Assembly (NCBI RefSeq): GCF_934560975.1
Contig: NZ_CAKTFO010000036.1
Span: 1-20,373, forward strand
Source of the DNA: an uncultured Sphingomonas sp.
GTDB taxonomy: Bacteria > Pseudomonadota > Alphaproteobacteria > Sphingomonadales > Sphingomonadaceae
Reading direction: 5' to 3'
Length of the DNA: 20,373 bases
Shown here piece after piece: positions 6,821 through 14,076 of the stretch (its first letter is position 1; each line of letters begins with the position of its first letter). A program made the position numbers and the translations under genes. The notes under the pieces are model-generated. The model had not been told where the DNA came from, searched no databases, and saw nothing but the letters and a program-made list of their open reading frames with translations.

Positions 6821-7246
6821 CGGCCAGCGCGACTTCAGCCAGCCGACCAGCCGATCGCGTTCGGCATCGGTCAGATCATGCGCCTCGTTGAGCGCGGGAG
6901 CCTTGGGCCAGCCAGCGTCCGCGACCGTGATCCCTTCCGCGCTCCGGGCGCCATCGTAGCGCGGAATGACGTGGAAGTGGACGTTGGGGTCCACCATCAT
7001 CAGCATCAGATAGTTGATCCGGGCATAGGACACCGCCTGGCTGAGCGCGGATTCGATGTTGGCGGTGACCCGCGCCAGTTCCGTAAAGGCAGCCGGCGGC
7101 AGATCGGAAAAGGCGGTTGCCTCGCTCTTCGCCGCCAGCACCAGCGCGCCGAGCGTCGGCTGGGCCGGGCGGAGCAGCACCACCCAGTGCGCGTAATCCG
7201 CGACCAGGGTCGCCGGATGGCCGAACTTGCGGATCGTGTCGTTCAT
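6806..7246 (-). CDS. HIT-family protein (histidine triad hydrolase/transferase-like)
   Basis: The 146-residue product has the HIT fold: a helix-strand core ending in DPNVHFHVIPRYDG at about 86-99. The triad H-x-H-x-H reads N88-V-H90-F-H92, so the first His is Asn while the central nucleophile (H90) and third His are kept. HIT enzymes cleave or transfer nucleotides from mixed phosphoanhydrides. Beside a CDP-alcohol pathway, a role in cleaving a nucleotide by-product or a CDP-alcohol is conceivable but is inference. The start ATG (7246) overlaps the stop of the upstream CDP-alcohol phosphotransferase as ATGA, so the two are translationally coupled. A much longer open frame continues upstream but overlaps that gene and has no support. 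Confidence 0.88.
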   Translation of the reverse strand: MNDTIRKFGHPATLVADYAHWVVLLRPAQPTLGALVLAAKSEATAFSDLPPAAFTELARVTANIESALSQAVSYARINYLMLMMVDPNVHFHVIPRYDGARSAEGITVADAGWPKAPALNEAHDLTDAERDRLVGWLKSRWPSAAG

Positions 7247-8370
7247 GGTGCCTCGTGCAGCCAACTGGTGATGGGCGCGCGACGGCTGGCCGCCTGCGCC
7301 TGAACGCCGCGCACGGCATGGATGACGCAGCTCAGGATCGTCCACCATGCCACCGCGATCAGGCCCAGGTCCGGGCGGCCGAGCAGGGTCGCGAAGAACA
7401 GGATCACCATGTTCGGATTGCGCCGCGCGGTGATCAGCCGGAACTGCGAATCGAACCGCCGCCACACATGGATGTGCATCCCGAAGCGACGGATGAACCA
7501 GCCCTCGATCACGCGCTGAAGGATATAGCCCGCGACCAGCGCCCCCATCACCCAGGCAAAGCCCTGTGCGGTGAGGGCCAAGCCCCATTCGGGCAGCCCC
7601 TCTGCCCACGCCCACCACCAGAAGAGCGGGTGCACCAGGTCGAGCCCATGGTCGAAGATGTTGCCCCAATAGCTGGAGGTGATGGTGCAGCGCGCGAGCT
7701 TGCCGTCGACCGTGTCCAGCACCATGAAGACGAAGCCGATGCCCATCCCCAGCCAGTAATGGCCCTGCCAGAAGGCGACCGTGGCGATCACGCAGCACAG
7801 GGCGCCGACGGTGGTGACCATGTTGGGGCTGATGCCGACGCGCGCCGCCCAGCGGGTCAGCACCAACGCCAGTTCCGGCCAGAGATATTTGGTGAGGATG
7901 TCGGTGACGCCCTTGTAGGCGCCGTAATAGCTCTGCCGTTCGAGCCCCGGCACGGCTTCGGGCGTCAGCAGCGCCAGGAACGGGCGTTCGCGCTTGCGTA
8001 GCTGTTCGTTGTAGAAATCGGCATTGTCCTCGGCGGCGATCAGGCTGAGGCCGGCCGGCACCGCGCCCCGCAGCATCGCCGCCTCGGCCGCGTCGCCGCC
8101 ATCCTCGACATGGGCGATGACCGGGCGACCGCCCAGCGTCAGCACCGCGCCGGGACGCTGCCGCATGAAGCCAAGCCATTGCGGGTCGAAGGCGAAGGCG
8201 CTGTCGATCAGCAGGATCGGGCCGCCGCCGTCGCTCATGGCCAAACCGGCCTTGGCGGCGATGCGCTCCACCCGCTGCGCCTGGGTCAGGCCCCACAGCC
8301 GTACCGGGTTGGTGCCGACCAGGCGGACTTTCGGCAGCACGAGCGCGCGGGCAGGTGAGGGATCGGTCAT
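7243..8370 (-). CDS. CDP-alcohol phosphotransferase with degenerate nucleotidyltransferase-like N-domain
   Basis: The 375-residue protein has two parts. Residues about 185-375 are an integral-membrane CDP-OH phosphotransferase. The motif D219-TV-D222-G-KL-A226-R227, then eight residues, G236, three residues, D240, three residues, D244 matches the family pattern exactly. Such enzymes move a phospho-alcohol from a CDP donor to a lipid or alcohol acceptor. Residues about 10-145 lack the Gly-rich L-AG-G-R loop of active nucleotidyltransferases. They keep fold-like hallmarks (GLTQAQRVERIAAKAG, then ILLIDSAFAFDP and RPVIAHV), so I infer a dead cytidylyltransferase domain. The linker QSYYGAYKGVTDILTKYLWP is typical of alphaproteobacterial relatives. 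The layout recalls bifunctional inositol-phosphate cytidylyltransferase/phosphotransferases, with the active cytidylyltransferase supplied in trans at 6074-6820. The substrate is unknown. Confidence 0.87.
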   Translation of the reverse strand: MTDPSPARALVLPKVRLVGTNPVRLWGLTQAQRVERIAAKAGLAMSDGGGPILLIDSAFAFDPQWLGFMRQRPGAVLTLGGRPVIAHVEDGGDAAEAAMLRGAVPAGLSLIAAEDNADFYNEQLRKRERPFLALLTPEAVPGLERQSYYGAYKGVTDILTKYLWPELALVLTRWAARVGISPNMVTTVGALCCVIATVAFWQGHYWLGMGIGFVFMVLDTVDGKLARCTITSSYWGNIFDHGLDLVHPLFWWWAWAEGLPEWGLALTAQGFAWVMGALVAGYILQRVIEGWFIRRFGMHIHVWRRFDSQFRLITARRNPNMVILFFATLLGRPDLGLIAVAWWTILSCVIHAVRGVQAQAASRRAPITSWLHEAP

Positions 8371-8378
8371 CCGGACCT

Positions 8379-8416
8379 GCTATCGGCCCGGTTCCCTGCC
8401 CGCAATGGCCGATGGC
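8379..8416. promoter_or_regulatory. Inverted repeat in a 90-bp divergent intergenic region
   Basis: GCTATCGGCC at 8379-8388 and GGCCGATGGC at 8407-8416 are inverted copies with one mismatch and 18 bp between them. They lie between the divergent starts of the CDP-alcohol phosphotransferase and the DUF3089 gene. It could be an operator for a dimeric regulator or an mRNA stem-loop, or chance in GC-rich DNA. Confidence 0.25.
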
Positions 8417-8460
8417 GGAGAAAGAGGATCGTCGCCGCGCCCGCTTGCGGCTTGGCGGAG

Positions 8461-9606
8461 ATGCGGTCCGTGCGTATTCGTGCAACGATGCTGGCGCGGC
8501 GCTTCCTTTATCTCGTGGTGATCCTGATCGTGCTGACGCTGGCGGCCGGGCTTGCGTGGACGCTGATGCAGGACAGGCTGATGCGGATGGCGTTCGTGCC
8601 AAGCGCATCTTTCGCGCCGATGCCGGACGCCAGCGCGCCCGATTACGCAACGGCGGACGCATGGCTGGCGCGGCCAGGTTTGGCGAATGATCCGACGCGG
8701 TGGCTGCCGGCTGACGTGGCGGCGAAGGCGCCCGGCCGCGCCGCGATCTTCTACATCGCGCCGACTACCTATCTCAGCCGCGACCAGTGGAATGCGCCGC
8801 TGGACGATGCCGGCGCAAACGGGCGGTTGCGGCTGTTCGCGCAGAGCCAGGCGAGCGCCTTCACCGACGCGGGGACGGTGTGGGCGCCGCGTTACCGTCA
8901 GGCTACTCTGGGCGCCTTCCTCGCGGCGGGCGACGACCGGTCGCAGGCCGCGATCGATTTCGCTTATGGCGACGTGCTGCGGGCATTCGACGCCTTTGTC
9001 GCGGCGCAGCCGGCGGATCGGCCGATCATCCTCGCCGGCCATAGCCAGGGGGCGCTCCATCTGCTGCGGCTGTTGCAGGAGAGGGCGCGCGGCACGGCGC
9101 TGCGGCGGCGTGTTGTGGCGGTCTATGCGATCGGCTGGCCGATTTCGTTGACGGCGGACCTGCTGGCTCTGGGCTTGCCGACCTGCCAGAGCGCGGGGGA
9201 TTTCGGCTGCATCATCGGCTGGCAGAGCTTTGCCGAGCCGGCCGATCCACGCCTGATCCGCGCCTATTTCGACGAAAGCCGTGGCCTGACCGGGCAGCCG
9301 CGGCACGGCACGGCGATGCTGTGCGTCAATCCGCTGACCGGCCATGCCGGGGATGCGGCGCCCGCCTCGGCCAATCGCGGCGCGTTGGTGCCCGATGCGG
9401 GCCTGGCATCGGCCAGGCTGGTGCCTGGACGGGTGCCGGCGCGCTGCACGGCCGAAGGGCTGCTGCTGATCGGCCCGCCGCCGGCGGGGTTCGACGCCTA
9501 TGTGCTGCCCGGCAACAATTACCACGTTTTCGATTATGCCCTGTTCTGGGCCAATGTCCGGGCGGACGCGACTGCCCGGCTTGCTGCATATGAGGCGCAC
9601 CGATGA
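8461..9606 (+). CDS. DUF3089 alpha/beta-hydrolase, membrane-anchored
   Basis: The 381-residue product starts with a short basic segment and one hydrophobic helix at about 15-36, so it is likely anchored in the inner membrane with the catalytic domain outside. The domain matches the DUF3089 family of lipase/esterase-like hydrolases. It has FYIAPTTYLSRDQWNAPLDD, VWAPRYRQATLGAFL, a nucleophile elbow LAGHSQGA with Ser195, and a C-terminal NNYHVFDYALFW that probably supplies the catalytic His. The substrate is unknown. The start is uncertain: TTG 8452, ATG 8461 and ATG 8488 are all in frame and none has a well-spaced ribosome-binding site. I chose 8461. The stop overlaps the ruvX ATG by four bases, making this the first gene of the ruvX-pyrB run. 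Confidence 0.82.
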   Translation: MRSVRIRATMLARRFLYLVVILIVLTLAAGLAWTLMQDRLMRMAFVPSASFAPMPDASAPDYATADAWLARPGLANDPTRWLPADVAAKAPGRAAIFYIAPTTYLSRDQWNAPLDDAGANGRLRLFAQSQASAFTDAGTVWAPRYRQATLGAFLAAGDDRSQAAIDFAYGDVLRAFDAFVAAQPADRPIILAGHSQGALHLLRLLQERARGTALRRRVVAVYAIGWPISLTADLLALGLPTCQSAGDFGCIIGWQSFAEPADPRLIRAYFDESRGLTGQPRHGTAMLCVNPLTGHAGDAAPASANRGALVPDAGLASARLVPGRVPARCTAEGLLLIGPPPAGFDAYVLPGNNYHVFDYALFWANVRADATARLAAYEAHR

Positions 9607-10085
9607 TCGGCACCAACTTGCGGGAGTTTGCGGCGGCGCTGCCGGAAGGCGGGCGGCTGGCCGGGCTGGACGTCGGCACCAAGACGATCGGGGTGGGCCT
9701 GTGCGATGCGATGTGGACCATCGCCAGCCCGGCCGAGACGATCCGGCGCACCAAGTTCAGCGTGGACCGGGCCCTGCTGCGCGACATCATCGCGCGCCAG
9801 CAGGTGAAAGGGCTGGTGATCGGCCTGCCGCTGAACCTGGACGGCAGCGATTCGCCACGCACCCAGTCGGTCCGCGCCTTCGCCCGCAACCTGGCGGACC
9901 TGGGCCTGCCGATCCTGTTGTGGGACGAACGCTGGTCGACGCAAGCCGTGACACGCACCCTGCTGGATGCCGATGCCAGCCGCGCCCGGCGCGCCGAGCT
10001 GGTCGACAAGATGGCCGCGGCCTACATCCTGCAAGGCGCGATCGACGCATTGGCCGGCGCATTCGCCTTTCCCGGGCCCCTGTAA
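9603..10085 (+). CDS. ruvX: Putative Holliday junction resolvase / pre-16S rRNA nuclease YqgF
   Basis: The 160-residue product is the RNase H-fold protein YqgF/RuvX, assigned to 5'-end maturation of 16S rRNA and also proposed as a Holliday junction resolvase. Diagnostic segments are the first-strand Asp motif GLDVGTKTIGVG (21-32, D23), VIGLPLNLDGS, the acidic DERWSTQAVTRTLL strand, and the final DKMAAAYILQGAID with a catalytic Asp. Length is slightly above the usual 140 because of a short N-terminal extension. The ATG overlaps the DUF3089 stop (ATGA); pyrB follows after 60 bp. Fusion of this gene to the pyrimidine genes in one run is positional and does not imply shared function. Confidence 0.94.
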   Translation: MIGTNLREFAAALPEGGRLAGLDVGTKTIGVGLCDAMWTIASPAETIRRTKFSVDRALLRDIIARQQVKGLVIGLPLNLDGSDSPRTQSVRAFARNLADLGLPILLWDERWSTQAVTRTLLDADASRARRAELVDKMAAAYILQGAIDALAGAFAFPGPL

Positions 10086-10145
10086 GCGCGCGTGGGAGCG
10101 CACATGCTCGACACCGGGCGATCACGGGATTAAGGCGCGGCTTTA

Positions 10146-11132
10146 ATGTCCGACGCCGCCAACCGCGCCAACGCCTTCCCTGACGGCGTGCATCCATTTC
10201 CGCACCGCCACCTCACCGGCATTTACGGCCTCCACCCGCATGAAATCACCTTCCTGCTGGACGAGGCCGAGCAATGGGTGACGCTGAATCGTGGCACCGC
10301 CAAGCATGACGGGCGGCTGGCCGGCCTGACCCTGATCAACGCCTTTTTCGAAAACTCCACCCGCACGTTGCTGTCGTTCGAGATCGCCGGCAAGCGGCTG
10401 GGCGCCGACGTGGTCAACATGATGGTGGCGCAATCGAGCGTGAAGAAGGGCGAGACGCTGATCGATACGGCCGTCACGCTGAACGCGATGCGCGCGGACA
10501 TGATCGTGATCCGGCATGATGCGTCCGGCGCGGTGCAGCTGATCGCGGACAAGGTGGACTGCCCGGTGCTGAACGCCGGGGACGGGCGGCACGAACATCC
10601 CACCCAGGCGCTGCTGGATGCGCTCACCATTCGCCGTCGCAAGGGCCGGATCGAGGGGCTGGTGGTCGCGATCTGCGGCGACGTGCTGCACAGCCGGGTC
10701 GCGCGCTCCAACATCCTCTCGCTCACGGCCCTGGGGGCGGAGGTGCGGGTGGTGGGCCCGCCGACCCTGCTGCCGCCCGCCGTGGAGCAAATGGGCGTCA
10801 CCCGCCTTACCGACTTCGACGCGGGGCTGGAGGGCGCCGACGTGGTCATGATGCTGCGTTTGCAGCGGGAGCGGATGGCCGGGGGCTTCGTACCGTCGCC
10901 GCGCGAATATCATGCGCTCTATGGCCTCACGCCGGAACGGCTGAAGCGTGCCGCGCCCGATGCGCTGGTGATGCATCCGGGCCCGATGAACCGGGGGGTG
11001 GAGATTTCCTCCAGCGTGGCGGACGACCTCCAAAGATCGGCGATTACCGAACAGGTGGAGATGGGCGTGGCGGTGCGGATGGCATGCCTTGATGTGCTGA
11101 CGCGCGGACGGCGGGGGGTTGCGGGATGGTAA
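10146..11132 (+). CDS. pyrB: Aspartate carbamoyltransferase catalytic subunit
   Basis: PyrB condenses carbamoyl phosphate and aspartate to N-carbamoylaspartate in pyrimidine synthesis. At 328 residues it is longer than E. coli PyrB (about 311), through an N-terminal extension (MSDAANRANAFPDGVHPF). The extended form is usual where PyrB pairs with a dihydroorotase-like protein instead of PyrI. The carbamoyl-phosphate loop FFENSTRTLLSFE is at 67-79 (S71-T72-R73-T74). The SSVKKGE loop, HPTQALLD at 151-158, CGDVLHSRVARSN, MLRLQRER and HPGPMNRGVEIS are all intact. AAGG lies 10 bases before the ATG. The stop lies seven bases inside the next gene, indicating coupled synthesis and probable complex formation. 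Confidence 0.97.
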   Translation: MSDAANRANAFPDGVHPFPHRHLTGIYGLHPHEITFLLDEAEQWVTLNRGTAKHDGRLAGLTLINAFFENSTRTLLSFEIAGKRLGADVVNMMVAQSSVKKGETLIDTAVTLNAMRADMIVIRHDASGAVQLIADKVDCPVLNAGDGRHEHPTQALLDALTIRRRKGRIEGLVVAICGDVLHSRVARSNILSLTALGAEVRVVGPPTLLPPAVEQMGVTRLTDFDAGLEGADVVMMLRLQRERMAGGFVPSPREYHALYGLTPERLKRAAPDALVMHPGPMNRGVEISSSVADDLQRSAITEQVEMGVAVRMACLDVLTRGRRGVAGW

Positions 11133-12346
11133 CGGCGCTGGCGATCACCGGCGGGCGGCTGGTCACGTCGAACGGACTGGCCGAAGGCGGCGTGCTGGTG
11201 CGCGACGGCCGCATCGCCGCCTTGGGCAACTTCTCGGTGCCGGAGGGTGCGGAGCGGATCGACGCGCGCGGTGCGGTGATCGCGCCGGGGCTGATCGATG
11301 CGGGCGTATTCGCGGTGGACCGTCCCGCCTGTGTGGCGGGCGGGATCACGCGCGCGCTGTTGATGCCGGACCAGACCCAGCCGCTCGACAGCGTCGCCCT
11401 GGTCCAGCACGCCACCGCGTCGGGCAAGCCCGGCCTGTGGGTCCATCCGCTCGCCGCCGCCACGCGCGGGCTTGAAGGGCGGGAGTTGGCGGAAATCGGG
11501 TCGATGCAGGCCGGCGGCGCCTGTGGGGTCGCGACCGGGCGCGGGTGGATCGCGGATTCGGGCGTGATGTACCGGCTGCTCAGCTATGCCGGCGCGCTGG
11601 GTTTGCGCACGGTCAGCCATGCCGAGGACGGCGCGCTGGCGGGCGATGCCGTGATGACCGATGGGGAAACCGCGACGCGGCTCGGTTTGTCCTCCGCGCC
11701 GGCCGAGGCGGAGGCGCTGGCGGTCGCGCGCGACCTGTTGCTGGTGGAGGCGACGGGCGCGCCGCTCCATTTCCGGCAGGTTACCACCGCTCGCGCGCTG
11801 GACCTGGTTCGCGCGGCCAAGGCCAGGGGGCTGCCGGTCAGCTGCGGCATCACCCCGGCGCACCTGATGCTGGCGGACAGCGCGGTGACGGGGTTCCGCA
11901 CCTTTGCGCGCCTGTCGCCGCCGTTGCGCAGCGAGGCCGACCGCCATGCCTGCCTGCGCGCGGTGGCGGACGGGACGATCGACGTGATCGCGTCCGGCCA
12001 TGATCCGCGCGGCCCGGAGGCGAAGAGGCTGCCCTTTGCCGATGCCGAGCCGGGGATGGCAGGCGCGGAAACGCTGCTGACCCTGGTGCTGGGATTGGTG
12101 CGCGACGGGCTGATCGGGTGGCAGCGGCTGTTCGACCTGGTGTCCGGCGCGCCGGCGCGGCTGTTCGGCCTGCCCGGTGGCGCGCTGGTGGAGGGGGGCG
12201 AGGCGGACCTGATCCTGCTCGATCCCGACGCGCCGTGGCGCATCGCCAGCGAGGCCATGGCCGCCAGAGCGGGCAACACCCCGTTCGACGGCCTGCCCGT
12301 GCAGGGGCGCGTGGTCCGCACGATCAAGGGCGGCGTGACGCTGTGA
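11126..12346 (+). CDS. pyrC: Dihydroorotase-like protein, predicted non-catalytic (PyrC'/PyrX type)
   Basis: The 406-residue protein has the dihydroorotase/amidohydrolase fold from end to end, but the metal site is largely gone. PGLIDAGVF at 54-62 replaces PGLID-H-H, so both zinc His are G60 and F62. TGRG at 137-140 replaces the DDG block. LHFRQVTT at 214-221 has Gln218 for His. ASGHDPR at 289-295 replaces TDHAPH, with Gly291 for the catalytic Asp. H165 (SHAED) and H292 remain. In Pseudomonas and related bacteria an inactive dihydroorotase of this sort (PyrC') is encoded right after pyrB and is needed to assemble aspartate carbamoyltransferase. The seven-base overlap with pyrB fits that role. 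A true dihydroorotase should then lie elsewhere in the genome. Annotation pipelines will likely call this simply dihydroorotase. Confidence 0.88.
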   Translation: MVTALAITGGRLVTSNGLAEGGVLVRDGRIAALGNFSVPEGAERIDARGAVIAPGLIDAGVFAVDRPACVAGGITRALLMPDQTQPLDSVALVQHATASGKPGLWVHPLAAATRGLEGRELAEIGSMQAGGACGVATGRGWIADSGVMYRLLSYAGALGLRTVSHAEDGALAGDAVMTDGETATRLGLSSAPAEAEALAVARDLLLVEATGAPLHFRQVTTARALDLVRAAKARGLPVSCGITPAHLMLADSAVTGFRTFARLSPPLRSEADRHACLRAVADGTIDVIASGHDPRGPEAKRLPFADAEPGMAGAETLLTLVLGLVRDGLIGWQRLFDLVSGAPARLFGLPGGALVEGGEADLILLDPDAPWRIASEAMAARAGNTPFDGLPVQGRVVRTIKGGVTL

Positions 12347-13179
12347 TGCAGCGGGTGTTCGCCGCGATGCTGCTGGCGATGGTGGCCCCAGCGGCCGCCG
12401 CTCCCGCTCCCGACCTTTCGACGCTGCGCAACTTGGCCCAGACGGGGGATGCCGAGGCGCAATATATGCTGGCGGAGGCGTATCGCGTCGGACGCGGCGT
12501 CAAGGCGGATTCCGGCATGGCGATCCAATGGTATCGCCGTGCCGCGGACAAGGGCCACGCCCGTGCCGGCGACGAACTCGGCTTCACCCTGTTCGCCAGC
12601 GGCGAGCGGCGCGAGGCGATACCCTTTGTCGAGAAAGCGGCGGCGCGGGGCGATGCGCGGGCGTTCTACCTGCTCGGCACCGCGCATTTCAACGGCGACT
12701 ATGTCGCGCGCGACTGGCCGCTGGCTTATGCCCAGACCAGCCGCGCGGCCGAGGGCGGGATCGCGGCGGCGCGCAAGAACCTGGACGTGATGGGCAAATA
12801 TCTGCTGGCGGGGGACCGGGCCAAGGCCGACCAGATCCTGACGACCCTGCCGCCGGTGCGCCGTCCGGGCGCGCCAGGCATCGCACCGAATCCTCCCCCG
12901 CCGCCAGTCGCGCCCGCACCGAAGCCGGCGGCTCCAACGATGGCACGCGGGGCGTGGAAGGCGCAGATCGGAGCCTATGGCTCACCCGATGCGGCGCGGG
13001 CGGGCTGGCGGACGCTCAACGCCCGGGTGCCGCGTCTCGGCGGGCTGGAGCAGAGGATGGTCCCCGCCGGCCGTGTCACCCGCCTGCAGGCGGTGGGGCT
13101 GGCCAGCAAGGCGGACGCCGACGCGCTCTGCCGGGAGATCCGGCGCGCGGGCGGCGGCTGCTTCCCGATCGCGCCCTGA
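12346..13179 (+). CDS. Secreted Sel1-repeat / SPOR-domain protein
   Basis: The 277-residue product begins MQRVFAAMLLAMVAPAAAAP, a signal peptide with probable cleavage around residue 19. Residues about 24-165 carry Sel1-like (TPR-type) repeats, clearest at GDAEAQYMLAEAYRVGRGVKA and AIQWYRRAADKGHARA (34-74), with GDARAFYLLGTAHFNGDY further on. A Pro-rich linker (about 170-197) leads to a C-terminal SPOR domain (about 200-277, starting ARGAWKAQIGAYGSPDAARAGW), a fold that binds denuded septal peptidoglycan. It is thus probably a periplasmic cell-envelope or division-associated protein. The ATG overlaps the previous stop by one base (TGATG), which fixes the start; an upstream in-frame extension would sit inside pyrC'. 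It converges with serB with 15 bp between stops. Confidence 0.85.
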   Translation: MQRVFAAMLLAMVAPAAAAPAPDLSTLRNLAQTGDAEAQYMLAEAYRVGRGVKADSGMAIQWYRRAADKGHARAGDELGFTLFASGERREAIPFVEKAAARGDARAFYLLGTAHFNGDYVARDWPLAYAQTSRAAEGGIAAARKNLDVMGKYLLAGDRAKADQILTTLPPVRRPGAPGIAPNPPPPPVAPAPKPAAPTMARGAWKAQIGAYGSPDAARAGWRTLNARVPRLGGLEQRMVPAGRVTRLQAVGLASKADADALCREIRRAGGGCFPIAP

Positions 13180-13194
13180 TCAGTCGCGCCGTAA

Positions 13195-14076
13195 TCAGTA
13201 GCACCAGTCCGCGCGGGCATAACCCTGCGCATGGAGCAAGGCGGTAAGGTCGCCATGCTCGATCCGCGCATCGGCCGCCGCCGCCGTTTTGGGCTTGGCG
13301 CGATAGGCGATGCCCAGGCCCGCTTCCTGGATCATCGGGATGTCGTTGGCGCCGTCGCCCACCGCCAGCGTCTGTTCGGACGAGAGACCCAGTGCCTGCC
13401 GTTCCTCCATCAGCGTGTCGCGCTTGGTGGCGGAGCCGACGATCGGCCGCGCGACGTTGCCGTCGAGAACGCCATCGGCAAGGCCCAGCCGGTTGGACAA
13501 GGCGCGGTCGAATCCGATCGCGTCCGCCACCCGGTCCGCAAACACCGTGAAACCGCCGGATACCAGCACCGTGCGCGCGCCATGGGCCTTCATCGTCCGG
13601 ATCAGCGTGCGCGCGCCCGGCATCAGCACCACGCGCTCGGCATGGCAGCGGTCGATCGCCGCCTCCTCCAAACCTTTCAGCAACGCCACGCGCGCGTCCA
13701 AAGCCGCCTCGAAATCCAGTTCGCCGCGCATGGCGCGTTCGGTCACCTCGGCGATCTCGGGCTTGATGCCGGCATAATCCGCCAGCTCGTCGATGCATTC
13801 GATGGTGATCATGGTGGAGTCCATGTCCGCGACCAGCAGGCGCTTGGCACGATGGGCGCGCGGCTGCACCACCACGTCTACGCCGGGCAGCAAACCTTCC
13901 AGCGCGGCGCGGGCGGAGTCCCGGTCCACGCGGCCGAAGGGCAGATCGGCGGCCTTGCCCTCGTCGATCCACTGCGCCTGGTCCACCATCGCGCCAACGC
14001 CCGCCAGCGCGTCGCGCGCATGGTCGAGGTCGGCGCGCGAAAGCGCATTGGCTGCTATCAAGGTCGCGATGTCCAC
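13195..14076 (-). CDS. serB: Phosphoserine phosphatase
   Basis: SerB removes phosphate from O-phosphoserine, the last step of serine synthesis. The 293-residue protein has an N-terminal regulatory-type domain (about 1-75) and a HAD phosphatase domain. Motif I is VADMDSTMI at 82-90 (nucleophile D84, D86), ECIDELADYAG forms the cap, motif II is LVSGGF at 171-176, the Lys is in SATKRD (K218), and motif III is GDGANDIPM at 240-248. The start is GTG at 14076: AAGGG lies seven bases upstream (plus strand 14084-14088) and the following DIATLIAANALS matches sphingomonad SerB starts. An upstream ATG would need an unrelated extension inside miaA. The start overlaps the miaA start by eight bases, head to head. 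Confidence 0.93.
   Translation of the reverse strand: MDIATLIAANALSRADLDHARDALAGVGAMVDQAQWIDEGKAADLPFGRVDRDSARAALEGLLPGVDVVVQPRAHRAKRLLVADMDSTMITIECIDELADYAGIKPEIAEVTERAMRGELDFEAALDARVALLKGLEEAAIDRCHAERVVLMPGARTLIRTMKAHGARTVLVSGGFTVFADRVADAIGFDRALSNRLGLADGVLDGNVARPIVGSATKRDTLMEERQALGLSSEQTLAVGDGANDIPMIQEAGLGIAYRAKPKTAAAADARIEHGDLTALLHAQGYARADWCY

Noticed and set aside
7247..8662. Upstream extension of the HIT frame to a 618-codon protein
   Set aside because: The extra part overlaps the well-supported CDP-alcohol phosphotransferase in another frame and has shadow-like composition. The ATG at 7246 with ATGA coupling is the natural start.
12118..12345. Longer start for the Sel1/SPOR protein
   Set aside because: It would add a Gly/Arg-rich stretch inside pyrC' ahead of a clean signal peptide. 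The TGATG junction at 12346 fits better.
13180..13197. Possible bidirectional terminator between the Sel1/SPOR gene and serB
   Set aside because: Only a CTGATCAG palindrome and a weak CTGAT/ATCAG pairing are present, with no T-run.
13793..14068. Longer start for miaA
   Set aside because: The added sequence is antisense to serB and unlike MiaA. The P-loop sits at its normal place when starting at 14069.
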